A stretch of DNA of 44,794 nucleotides, taken from NCBI RefSeq assembly GCF_003634755.1, contig NZ_RBXA01000007.1, positions 1-44,794 of the forward strand, written 5' to 3'. This document shows, piece by piece, positions 25,536 through 34,275 of the stretch (within the stretch, counting starts at the first letter, position 1; each line of letters opens with the position of its first letter). Position numbers and translations under genes: made by a program. The stretch is from Flavobacterium limicola. Lineage in GTDB: Bacteria > Bacteroidota > Bacteroidia > Flavobacteriales > Flavobacteriaceae. The notes beneath the pieces are model-generated. The model searched no databases. It was not told where the DNA came from and saw nothing but the letters and a program-made list of their open reading frames with translations.

Positions 25536-26969
25536 ATGTTTTTCAATTCCTTATCCTTTACTATTTTTCTGCCGATAGTATTTTTGCTGTATTGGTTTGT
25601 TTTTAATAAAAACAAGAATACCCAAAATGCAGTCCTCATTATAGCGAGTTATTATTTCTATTCCTGTTGGGATTGGCGTTTTTTATTCTTGTTGGTTTTT
25701 TCCACGTTTTTAGATTATTATACCGGTATTCGCATTGAAAAAGCCAAGACATCAATGGGTCGAAAATTATGGTTTTGGTTCACTATTACCATAAATCTCG
25801 GTTTCTTAGGCGTCTTTAAATACTATAATTTTTTTGCGGATTCCTTTTCCGAATTATTGAATGGGCTCGGGTTACACACCAGTCCTTTATTACTTAACGT
25901 TATTCTGCCGGTAGGTATTTCCTTTTATACGTTTCACGGATTGTCCTATGTGATTGATATTTATCTAAAAAGAATAAAAGCCGAATATAACTTTGTGGAT
26001 TATTCGCTGTTTGTCAGTTATTTTCCATTGCTCGTTGCCGGACCTATAGAAAGAGCAACCCATTTATTGCCTCAGGTAAAAGTAAAACGCACGTTTGATT
26101 TTAATAAAGCTAAAGAAGGCGTGTGTCAGTTTGTATGGGGATTGGTTAAGAAAGTAGTTATTGCTGATACCTGTGCCACCTATGCCAATGCTATTTTTGA
26201 CCATTATGAATCTATGAATTCGCTGTCTTTGCTGTTGGGTGCTTTTTATTTTGCTTTCCAGATTTATGGGGATTTTTCGGGTTATTCTGACATGGCTTTG
26301 GGAATGTCCAAACTATTTGGAATTGATTTACTGCGAAATTTTAATTATCCTTATTTTTCCAGAGATATCGCTGAGTTTTGGCGGCGTTGGCACATCTCAC
26401 TCTCGTCCTGGTTCCGGGATTATTTATACATTCCATTAGGAGGAAGCAGTGGAGGTATAGGTATGAAAATTCGCAATACTTTTATCATTTTTCTGGTCAG
26501 CGGATTTTGGCATGGAGCCAACTGGACTTTTATTGTCTGGGGGTTTATTAATGCGTTGTATTTTTTACCGCTATTGCTTTTAAAGAAGAATCGGTCTAAT
26601 ATGGAAACGGTGCACTTGTATTGGAATTTTGATTCGTTCAAAGTTTTTTTAAGTATGGTCAGCACGTTTCTTTTGACCTGTTTGGCCTGGATATTCTTCC
26701 GAGCAAAATCGATAGGGGAAGCTTTTGATTATATTGGTCGGATTTTTACCAATCAAAGTTTTCAGTCTCAATACTTAGAAAACGAACGCTATAATTATGA
26801 AATAATACTCTTAATTCTGGGCTTCTTATTGGTCGAATGGAAGAGCCGAACACAAGTGGAGCCTATTTCAGGAAAATACAGTAGTTTGAAATTAGCGTTA
26901 TGCATTGCGGCAGTGGTTGCTTTAGGAACGTATTCCGATTATAAGGAATTTATTTATTTTCAGTTTTGA
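25536..26969 (+). CDS. MBOAT family O-acyltransferase (AlgI-like)
   Basis: A polytopic inner-membrane protein that moves acyl groups, usually acetyl, across the membrane for attachment to an extracytoplasmic glycan. The start MFFNSLSFTIFLPIVFLLYW at 25536 is the standard head; the upstream TTG at 25497 adds unlikely residues. Conserved marks are LPVGISFYTFHGLSYVIDIY, FPLLVAGPIERATHLLPQ, FWRRWHISLSSWFRDYLYIPLGG and SGFWHGANWTFIVWG. The last contains the family's invariant histidine, about H326. At 477 residues it has the length of AlgI/PatA types. The SGNH-like protein at 27102 is its probable periplasmic partner. Confidence 0.93.
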   Translation: MFFNSLSFTIFLPIVFLLYWFVFNKNKNTQNAVLIIASYYFYSCWDWRFLFLLVFSTFLDYYTGIRIEKAKTSMGRKLWFWFTITINLGFLGVFKYYNFFADSFSELLNGLGLHTSPLLLNVILPVGISFYTFHGLSYVIDIYLKRIKAEYNFVDYSLFVSYFPLLVAGPIERATHLLPQVKVKRTFDFNKAKEGVCQFVWGLVKKVVIADTCATYANAIFDHYESMNSLSLLLGAFYFAFQIYGDFSGYSDMALGMSKLFGIDLLRNFNYPYFSRDIAEFWRRWHISLSSWFRDYLYIPLGGSSGGIGMKIRNTFIIFLVSGFWHGANWTFIVWGFINALYFLPLLLLKKNRSNMETVHLYWNFDSFKVFLSMVSTFLLTCLAWIFFRAKSIGEAFDYIGRIFTNQSFQSQYLENERYNYEIILLILGFLLVEWKSRTQVEPISGKYSSLKLALCIAAVVALGTYSDYKEFIYFQF

Positions 26970-26982
26970 TTTGTCCAATCAA

Positions 26983-27026
26983 GCGCAGTCGAGATTCATT
27001 TAAAATTTAAATCGTCTCTACTGCGC
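26983..27026. repeat. Inverted pair of the TCTCGACTGCGC repeat forming a hairpin
   Basis: GCGCAGTCGAGA (26983-26994) and TCTCTACTGCGC (27015-27026) are inverted with one mismatch around an AT-rich centre. Both arms belong to the family seen at 21544 and 22936. As a stem it could act as an mRNA-stabilising or terminating structure between the acyltransferase gene and its partner. Confidence 0.75.
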
Positions 27027-27101
27027 ACGAAGTGACAGTAGGGGTTGTAATATGATGCTTTTGTTACAATTTCACAAACAACAATAATTATAAAGTTACG
27101 C

Positions 27102-27977
27102 ATGAAAAAATTTATAGTATTCGCTTTCAAAACACTAATCGTAACGGTATTAATTGCTGTTGTCTTAGACTTTACATACACTGCTGTTTATTTGAATTCT
27201 TCCAACAGAGGTAAAATAGACTACATTTATAATTCTAAAGCCAGAAAATATGATGTGGTGATTTTAGGTTCCTCCAGAGCGAATAATCATTTTGTTGCTC
27301 CGATGTTTGAGGAAAAAGGATTGAAAGCCTTTAATTTTGGTATGAGTGGCTCTCATTTATTTGAAGCTTCGCTACTGCTGAAGCTGATGGTAGAGCGTAA
27401 GTACGTTATAAAAAACCTGATACTGGAAACAGATTTGAATCTGTCTAATGAGCATCAAGCAGAAGGAATAGCGGCTAAATTTTTGCCTTATATTCATCAA
27501 TCGGATATCATTAGGGAGCATTTTTCTAAGGAGAAAAATTTCAAAGAATTGTATTATATCCCTTTCTACCGCTATGTTGCTTTTGACTCCAAAATAGGTT
27601 TTAGGGAAATGTTTTTTAATAGTATTCACAAGAAAACAGTTCATTTAGATAATCAAGGGTATTATCCTTTAGGGAAGAAAAAAGGGAATATGAAAAATGA
27701 CATACGCGCTTTGAAACCCATACCTAATAAGTATTATCAAGAAATCAAGCAAATTTGTGCAGCCAATAATATTAATTTTATAGCGATCATGACACCGATG
27801 TGTACCAATACCAAAGGATTGGATTATTTTGATAAAGTAAAAAAACTGTATCCTGAAATTCACAATTATGAAAAAGTGGTGTTAGAAGATCGCTATTTTT
27901 CGTCTTGTGGACACATGAATGACACAGGTTCTAGATTATTTACTGCCCGAATTATAAAAGATTTTTTTAATAAATAA
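27102..27977 (+). CDS. SGNH/DltD-like periplasmic partner of the MBOAT acyltransferase
   Basis: One N-terminal membrane segment (residues 3-28) anchors the protein with its main domain outside the cytoplasm. The nucleophile block VVILGSSRANNHF has GSSR at 56-59 (S57/S58), and GMSGSHLFEA follows near 80. The C-terminal catalytic block SSCGHMNDTGSRLFT has a histidine at ~271. This is the arrangement of DltD/AlgX/SGNH-like proteins that complete O-acylation with an MBOAT. 291 residues. Encoded right after the MBOAT gene, with one repeat-derived hairpin between them. Role as acyl transferase rather than esterase is inferred from the neighbour. Confidence 0.78.
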   Translation: MKKFIVFAFKTLIVTVLIAVVLDFTYTAVYLNSSNRGKIDYIYNSKARKYDVVILGSSRANNHFVAPMFEEKGLKAFNFGMSGSHLFEASLLLKLMVERKYVIKNLILETDLNLSNEHQAEGIAAKFLPYIHQSDIIREHFSKEKNFKELYYIPFYRYVAFDSKIGFREMFFNSIHKKTVHLDNQGYYPLGKKKGNMKNDIRALKPIPNKYYQEIKQICAANNINFIAIMTPMCTNTKGLDYFDKVKKLYPEIHNYEKVVLEDRYFSSCGHMNDTGSRLFTARIIKDFFNK

Positions 27978-27979
27978 TT

Positions 27980-29125
27980 ATGCACATTGCTTTTCTGACT
28001 CCTGAATACCCTCATTCGCGTGTGCTTCATTCAGCCGGTATTGGTACAAGTATCAAAAACTTGGCTGTTGCTTTAACTCAAAAAGGAGTGAAGGTATCCG
28101 TTTTTGTTTATGGTCAAAATGAAGCTCTTGATTTTGAGGAGGAAGGAGTAAAACTTCATTTGATAAAAACACAGAAATATAAAATATTGGGTTGTTATTT
28201 GCATCGAAAATACATTCAAAATCATCTTAATACATTAATTATTTCGGAGCACATTGATTTGGTTGAAGCACCCGATTGGACTGGAATTACCGCTTTTATG
28301 AATCTGAAAGTACCGTTGGTGATTCGTTTTCACGGGAGTGATGCGTATTTCTGTCATCTAGAAAATAGAAAACAGAAATTAAAAAACTATTGGTTTGAGA
28401 AATTAGCTTTTCAAAAAGCGAAGGCATTTATAGCCCCAACTACTTTTGCTGGTCAGCTTTCCCAAAAAATATTTAACATTAAAAATAAAACGATACAAAC
28501 GATCCATAATGGATTGGATTTGCATTTTTTCCAGAACTCCAATCCTGAAAACTTCGAAAAAAAGGTAATTCTTTACATAGGGACGATTATTCGGAAAAAA
28601 GGAGTTCTCGAATTGGCCGCTATTTTTAATTTAGTAAGGCAAAAACATCCTGGTGCCTCACTAGTTTTAATTGGAAGTGATTCGTTTGACATTGCAACGC
28701 AGTCCAAATCTACTTGGGAATTAATGCAAAAAGAATTCAAAGACAATGATTTTGAAAAAGTTTCTTACTTGGGTAAAATTCCATACCAAGCAGTACTTGA
28801 GCATCTAAAAAAAGCTCATGTTTGTGTATATCCCACCTTTGCTGAAACGTTGGGAATGGTGACTATAGAATCTATGGCGATGCAAAAACCTGTCGTCAAC
28901 AGTAATATTGGTTGGGCAAAAGAAATAATTGTTGATGGTGAAAGCGGTTATTTGGTTCATCCAAAAGACCATCAGTTGTTTGCGAATAGAATAAATTCTG
29001 TTTTTGAGAATACTGATTTGATGATACAAATAGGGAACCAAGCACGAGAAAGAGTTGAGGCAAAATTTGATATTGAAAAAATAGCAATAGAAAACATTAC
29101 TTTTTTTAAATCTCTAATCGTTTAA
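27980..29125 (+). CDS. Family 4 glycosyltransferase
   Basis: GT-B retaining glycosyltransferase. The N-terminal domain begins IAFLTPEYPHSRVLHSAGIGTS with the usual glycine loop. VLYIGTIIRKKGVLELA near residue 195 is the inter-domain start of the C-terminal Rossmann fold. The donor site is VCVYPTFAETLGMVTIESMAMQKPVV near 277-302, with the E-x7-E type motif. 381 residues. It begins 3 bp after the acyl-partner gene. Confidence 0.93.
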   Translation: MHIAFLTPEYPHSRVLHSAGIGTSIKNLAVALTQKGVKVSVFVYGQNEALDFEEEGVKLHLIKTQKYKILGCYLHRKYIQNHLNTLIISEHIDLVEAPDWTGITAFMNLKVPLVIRFHGSDAYFCHLENRKQKLKNYWFEKLAFQKAKAFIAPTTFAGQLSQKIFNIKNKTIQTIHNGLDLHFFQNSNPENFEKKVILYIGTIIRKKGVLELAAIFNLVRQKHPGASLVLIGSDSFDIATQSKSTWELMQKEFKDNDFEKVSYLGKIPYQAVLEHLKKAHVCVYPTFAETLGMVTIESMAMQKPVVNSNIGWAKEIIVDGESGYLVHPKDHQLFANRINSVFENTDLMIQIGNQARERVEAKFDIEKIAIENITFFKSLIV

Positions 29126-29127
29126 TT

Positions 29128-30669
29128 TTGATAGTAGTTTACCATAAAAATAATCGAATTTCTACAGTAGTTTCGGCTGAGAATAAAATGGTATCTTTTG
29201 ATAAGAGTGCGACTATTGCAAGTGGACTGTTGCAACTCGCAACTGCATTTCCAAAATCAAAAATAGTTTGGTGTGATGAGGTCTGTCAAGAGTATATTAA
29301 TTTAAAAGATGTTGAATTCCTTTTTCATCATGATAAAATGATGCTTTCTTATTCTCCGGGCGAAAGTGCTTATTTTGGACGAAAAATTGGCTATATAGAA
29401 GAATCTCCATTCATTGCTATCAATAAAAAAGTATCGTATCCAACCTGGCAAATGAGTAGTTTAGTAGGAGTGGTCCATGCTTCTTTGCTTTTAAAAATAG
29501 AGGGTAGAATCAAATCAGACAATGATTTTGATTACTATCTTAATTCGGTCGCTAAAATATGCATGTCTTTAGGGTTGCTGTGTTATTCAGAACCAAAACT
29601 GTTAACCAAAACTGCTGTTTTTGATGGTAAAAAAGCGTCTGTTTTTACGCTCTTTAAATTTGTAAAACAACATTATAAAACAAGATGGGTATGGTTGCTT
29701 TTTTTTAATCTACTGATGTATGAGAGAAGTTTTCCAATTGTAGCTTTTCTAAATACCGCTTTTTTTAAAAGTAGAAACAAAAAAAGTATTCATGTTGACG
29801 CTATTGCAGTCAACTCTTCATTGAAAGTTGTTGATAAAGGATCTATTGATGTTATTATACCTACTATTGGCAGAAAAGAATATTTGTTTAATGTTTTGAA
29901 AGATCTAGCGCAGCAAACGCATCTGCCTATAAACGTAATTATAGTAGAGCAAAATCCATCGGAGCATAGTGTTTCTGAATTGGATTATCTTACTAATCAA
30001 ACTTGGCCATTTGTCATAAAACATACGTTTACCCATCAAATGGGGGTTTGTAATGCTAGGAATTTAGCATTGAAACAAACGGAAAGCGAATGGGTTTTTC
30101 TGGCAGATGATGATATTTGTATTGCTAATTATTTTATTAGAAATGCGCTTGATGGTATTTCTAAGTATAAAAATAAAGCGTTTACTTTTAGTTGCTTACA
30201 AGAAAATAAAAAAAAGGTTTACGAGAAAATAATTCAATGGTCAACTTTCGGTTCAGGTTGCAGTATTGTTAATGTAAGGGAAGTTCAAAAAATCAAATTC
30301 AATGAAAAATACGAATTTGGTTTTGGAGAAGATGCTGATTTTGGAATGCAACTCCGTAATCAGGGTATTGATATTTTGTATTTGCCTTCTCCAGAAATTT
30401 TGCATTTTAAAGCCCCAATAGGTGGTTTTAGAACAAAACCGGTATTCGCTTGGGAAAAAGATAGCATTCAACCCAAACCATCCCCAACGGTTCAGTTGTT
30501 TAAAATTTTACATTTGAGCCACGAGCAACAAAAGGGATATCGGATGATTTTGTTTTTTAAATTTTACACCAAACAATCTTTTAAAAATCCGTTACGGTAT
30601 TATTTTAATTTCAGAAAACAATGGAATCAAAGTGTATTTTGGGCCAATAAATTAAAAGAAAGAAGTTGA
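29128..30669 (+). CDS. Family 2 glycosyltransferase with an extra N-terminal domain
   Basis: The C-terminal half is a GT2 enzyme. IDVIIPTIGRKEYLFNVL starts near residue 239, IIVEQNPSEHS follows near 272, and the metal site is WVFLADDDICI (D327-D329). FGEDADFGMQLRNQG near 395 gives the catalytic acidic residue. The first ~235 residues are an additional domain ending in a short hydrophobic segment (WVWLLFFNLLMY). Their SDNDFDYYLNSVAKICMSLG region recalls the second half of a GT-A fold without its active site. The start is TTG, two bases after the previous stop; the next in-frame ATG would cost 20 residues. Confidence 0.82.
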   Translation: MIVVYHKNNRISTVVSAENKMVSFDKSATIASGLLQLATAFPKSKIVWCDEVCQEYINLKDVEFLFHHDKMMLSYSPGESAYFGRKIGYIEESPFIAINKKVSYPTWQMSSLVGVVHASLLLKIEGRIKSDNDFDYYLNSVAKICMSLGLLCYSEPKLLTKTAVFDGKKASVFTLFKFVKQHYKTRWVWLLFFNLLMYERSFPIVAFLNTAFFKSRNKKSIHVDAIAVNSSLKVVDKGSIDVIIPTIGRKEYLFNVLKDLAQQTHLPINVIIVEQNPSEHSVSELDYLTNQTWPFVIKHTFTHQMGVCNARNLALKQTESEWVFLADDDICIANYFIRNALDGISKYKNKAFTFSCLQENKKKVYEKIIQWSTFGSGCSIVNVREVQKIKFNEKYEFGFGEDADFGMQLRNQGIDILYLPSPEILHFKAPIGGFRTKPVFAWEKDSIQPKPSPTVQLFKILHLSHEQQKGYRMILFFKFYTKQSFKNPLRYYFNFRKQWNQSVFWANKLKERS

Positions 30670-32312
30670 ATACAATTAATCAGAGAAGAAAATTGATACA
30701 GTCTGTTTCGGTAATCACACCTTTAGGAAAAAAAGAAATTGTTTTTGATGAAAATCAAAAACATAAAACGAGTATCGATACAGGAAACTTAAATCTTCCC
30801 GATTTTAATGCATTCGATATCGAAATTGTTTTTACGATTCCTATTGCTAAATTCCGAAATCACGATTATACTTGGATAAAATGCCCTGTTGATTGTGTTG
30901 CTAATCAGTATTCCCCCAAAATCATCCAATTGAGTAATGGGTTTTTTGTTCAGGCCAATATTACGAATGGTATTTGGGAAGTAAACAAAAATAATGCGAG
31001 AGTTTTACTTTGGCGGTTTAATCCGGAAATGTCTTCACCAATGGCCCTTTATTTAGGGAGCAAAAATGAAAAAGTAATTGTGCAAGCCGAACAAAATTTT
31101 AATTTTAAAGAGCATCCGGCGTTATTATTTACTTCAAATGAAGCGATAGAGATTAGTCGATCTAAAATTCCTTTTTCAGCGATAGCCGCTTTTACGGATC
31201 ATTGTGATTTTGATACAGCAGAAAATATAGCATTACAGCGGACTTTTTTTAAGGAGAATGCGATAAAAATCAGCAAAGGTTTTTTCTTAAATCATTTTTC
31301 CAAACGACCTGATAATGCATCCTTTCAGAATGATGCCGAAGAATTGGCTAAATGGAAGGAAGACGGACATGAATTGTGTTATCATTCACTGTCGCAATCG
31401 ATAAAATCAGAAAAGGATAGTTTTGATGATTTCTATTGTTTTGTGCCGCCGTTTACCGATGTGGAAACCTGGATTGATCATGGTTATCAGCCTTATAATT
31501 TGTCTCTTTTTCAAAACAGAAAAGTAGCTAATAAGGTCTATGAAGATGCTTTACAACAAAAAAAAATCCGTACGCTATGGAATTATATCGATTCCGGCAC
31601 TGCGACTTCTGGGGTCATCAACCAGCTCAATGTTCAACATTTTACTTTGTCGCGTTTTTTGATTGGAAATAAAGATTTGCATTTGATAAAAAGGATGCAG
31701 TTAATGATCAAGAATATTATATTTCATTATTATAATGACAATGTATTGCTATTGCAATATAAAAGTACTGCGACTCATTTTAAAAAATTATTTTTTCAGA
31801 AAAAGGCAGGCAGTTTACTTCCATTACTAAAGAATGCGTTCAAACTAAGTGTTGCAATCCTTTCTGTCTTTATTTTTTGGAAACGCACTAAAATAAAACC
31901 GTATAAACTGGCCAAGTATCAACCGATTTTGTTTAAACATTGTATTTTTGAAAAAGAATTTTACATTTTTCAAACTCTTGAAATGGTAGATTTTAAAAAA
32001 GCACTAAGTAAAAAAAACATTGATGATTTGATACAGGAAAAAGGGATATTTATTGCGCATACCTATTTTTCGGTGCCTATTTCCTACCATACAGGCAGGA
32101 TGTTTGCCACACCCAATACAATTGATGCTTTTGTGGCTGGCAACTTCAACTATTTAGGTGCAAAAATTATAAATAATGAAATTTGGAATCCAACTCTTAC
32201 TGAATTAGTTGAGTATTGGTCTAATTTTGATACTGTAGTTTTAGATGTTGACTTAAATGGAGTTGTGTTTGTGAAAAATAAAACTGATTTGAATTATAGA
32301 AAGGTTAAGTAA
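30666..32312 (+). CDS. Polysaccharide deacetylase-like protein, uncharacterised
   Basis: 548 residues. The centre carries AAFTDHCDFDTAEN with D178-H179-x-D181 and, 50 residues on, DGHELCYHSLSQ with H235 and H240. The spacing matches the metal-binding motifs of NodB-type carbohydrate esterases. The front ~170 residues look beta-rich. The rear half holds a hydrophobic stretch (LSVAILSVFIFW near 395-406) and further alpha/beta sequence that I do not recognise. It may trim an N-acetyl group from the glycan, but the motif order is loose and catalysis is not assured. The TTG start overlaps the preceding stop (TTGA), implying coupled translation. Confidence 0.55.
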   Translation: MNTINQRRKLIQSVSVITPLGKKEIVFDENQKHKTSIDTGNLNLPDFNAFDIEIVFTIPIAKFRNHDYTWIKCPVDCVANQYSPKIIQLSNGFFVQANITNGIWEVNKNNARVLLWRFNPEMSSPMALYLGSKNEKVIVQAEQNFNFKEHPALLFTSNEAIEISRSKIPFSAIAAFTDHCDFDTAENIALQRTFFKENAIKISKGFFLNHFSKRPDNASFQNDAEELAKWKEDGHELCYHSLSQSIKSEKDSFDDFYCFVPPFTDVETWIDHGYQPYNLSLFQNRKVANKVYEDALQQKKIRTLWNYIDSGTATSGVINQLNVQHFTLSRFLIGNKDLHLIKRMQLMIKNIIFHYYNDNVLLLQYKSTATHFKKLFFQKKAGSLLPLLKNAFKLSVAILSVFIFWKRTKIKPYKLAKYQPILFKHCIFEKEFYIFQTLEMVDFKKALSKKNIDDLIQEKGIFIAHTYFSVPISYHTGRMFATPNTIDAFVAGNFNYLGAKIINNEIWNPTLTELVEYWSNFDTVVLDVDLNGVVFVKNKTDLNYRKVK

Positions 32313-32363
32313 TTATGCCATTAAAACTACTTTCGTATTAGCTTGTTAAATTTTTAGTAAAAA

Positions 32364-33233
32364 ATGGACCATAAATTAAAAACAATATTGTTTCGAATGT
32401 TAGCTTTATTACCCAATAAAGTTGACGATTTTTTTTACCATAAAATTCAAGGTTTTTTTGATAAATCTACTCTTGAAGATCGGCTAAAAAGTGTAGAATA
32501 TACCTGTTTGAGGTTGTCTAAAGTGCTGCATAAATTGAATATAGATGTAAGAGATAAAACAGTTTTCGAGTTTGGGTCTGGTTGGTTTCCGAGTATGCCT
32601 TATTTTTTTAAATATAAGTATGAAGCAAAAGAAGTCTTAACGTATGATATCAATAAACACTTTAAAAAAGATACCGTTTTAGAATTAAACCAGATCTTTT
32701 CTAAGAAATACAATTGTACTATTATTCCTGAACCGGGTAATAAGTTCGGATTGCCTAATGGTATTGAATATTTTCCCAACTATAATATAATAACACAAGG
32801 GATTCCAAGTCCGGATATTGTATTCTCGCGTTATGTATTATCCCATATGAGAGAAAATGATGTGATTTCGCTCCACAAAAAAATGAAAATGGAATTAAAG
32901 AAAGGTACCACTGTCATTCATTTCATTTCACCAAGTGATTTGCGGCAGCACGGAGACAACACTATATCACTTCAGGAATTTTTAAAGTATAGCACGTTAG
33001 AGTGGGATAAAATTCATACTAAATTTGATTATCATAACCGTTTGCGATTGCCACAGTTTTTAGAAATCTTTACTACTTGTGGTTTGGAGGTTGTTCATCT
33101 AGAATATGAAAGTACAAAAAGCGGAACAAAATTATATGATTTATTTAAAAAAGTTAAATTGAATACTGATTATATGAGGTATTCTGATGAGCAATTAACA
33201 GCGGGAAATATTCTTGTAGTTCTAAAAGTTTAA
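32364..33233 (+). CDS. Class I SAM-dependent methyltransferase
   Basis: Motif I VFEFGSGWFPSMPYF (residues 67-81) opens a Rossmann-like fold. VLTYDINKHF near 92 is motif II. PDIVFSRYVLSHMRENDVISLHKKM near 150 fits motif IV/V with the following helix. Length 289. The amino-terminal helical part (~60 residues) is typical of glycan and lipid methyltransferases found in polysaccharide loci. In ABC-exported O-antigens a terminal methyl group often stops chain growth and is recognised by Wzt. That role fits but is inference. Confidence 0.78.
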   Translation: MDHKLKTILFRMLALLPNKVDDFFYHKIQGFFDKSTLEDRLKSVEYTCLRLSKVLHKLNIDVRDKTVFEFGSGWFPSMPYFFKYKYEAKEVLTYDINKHFKKDTVLELNQIFSKKYNCTIIPEPGNKFGLPNGIEYFPNYNIITQGIPSPDIVFSRYVLSHMRENDVISLHKKMKMELKKGTTVIHFISPSDLRQHGDNTISLQEFLKYSTLEWDKIHTKFDYHNRLRLPQFLEIFTTCGLEVVHLEYESTKSGTKLYDLFKKVKLNTDYMRYSDEQLTAGNILVVLKV

Positions 33234-33263
33234 TGATAAAAATAGTTTTTTACTCCTTGTTTT

Positions 33264-34268
33264 ATGAAAACTCACTTTCCGTTTACCCTGATTATTTGTA
33301 CCTACATGCGCCCCAATCCGTTGTTGCGATTATTGCAATCGGTACAGGGTCAAACTTTATATCCAGATGAAATCTTGATTGTTGATGGTTCTACGAATGA
33401 TGAAACGGAAATTATTCTAAATCAAAATTATTTTGATAATTTAAATTATTTTAGAGTTTCTTCGGAACATCGTGGTTTGACTAAACAACGAAATTATGGT
33501 ATTGCCCGTGTTGGAACAGCGATGGAAATTATTTGTTTTCTAGATGACGATACGGTTTTAGAGCGCCGTTATTTTGAAGAGCTTATCAAAACATTTGAAG
33601 ATAATGAAACCATTTCGGGTGTTGGAGGAGTCGCCATCAATGAAAATAGTTGGATTTTGGCGGAACCTAATAAAGATTATAATAAATATCATTATTTTCA
33701 ATTTGATGAATTTGTATACAAAGAAGGTCAACGTAATGTGGTTCGTAATTATTTAGGATTACAATCCAATCTTGGACCTGGGAGAATGCCTGATTATTCT
33801 CATGGTAAAACCTGTGGGTTTCCTTTGAATACTAAAATCTATAAAGTTGATTTACTTATAGGGATGTCGTTTGCCTTTCGGAAAAAGGTTTTTGACTCCA
33901 TCCGCTTTTCCTCTTATTTTGAAGGTTACGGTTTGTATGAAGATGCTGATTTTAGTATTAGGGCATTGCAATTTGGAAGTAATGTAATTAATACAAAGGT
34001 ACAGTTGAATCATTATCATGATCCATCAGGAAGACCCAATCAATATCAATATGGAAAAATGGTAGTGCGAAATGGTTGGTATGTTTGGAGGACAAAAAAC
34101 AGGAAGCCTTCATTTGATGCTACAATTAAGTGGCATTCCATTACGGTACTTTTGACATTGATTCGATTTAGCAATATATTTACAACAAAAAAACGGAAAG
34201 AAGCCTTTACTGAAGCCTTTGGTAGAACAGTAGGTTGGTGGAGTTTATTTTTTAATACCCCAAAATGA
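33264..34268 (+). CDS. Family 2 glycosyltransferase
   Basis: FTLIICTYMRPNPLLRLLQSV (residues 7-27), ILIVDGSTNDETE near 39, GLTKQRNYGIARVG near 68 and IICFLDDDTVLERRYF near 86 define the GT-A domain. EGYGLYEDADFSIRALQFG near 218 holds the catalytic acidic pair and the helix after it. 334 residues, with a basic, aromatic tail. It lies 7 bp before the next gene. Confidence 0.92.
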   Translation: MKTHFPFTLIICTYMRPNPLLRLLQSVQGQTLYPDEILIVDGSTNDETEIILNQNYFDNLNYFRVSSEHRGLTKQRNYGIARVGTAMEIICFLDDDTVLERRYFEELIKTFEDNETISGVGGVAINENSWILAEPNKDYNKYHYFQFDEFVYKEGQRNVVRNYLGLQSNLGPGRMPDYSHGKTCGFPLNTKIYKVDLLIGMSFAFRKKVFDSIRFSSYFEGYGLYEDADFSIRALQFGSNVINTKVQLNHYHDPSGRPNQYQYGKMVVRNGWYVWRTKNRKPSFDATIKWHSITVLLTLIRFSNIFTTKKRKEAFTEAFGRTVGWWSLFFNTPK

Positions 34269-34275
34269 AAAAGCC

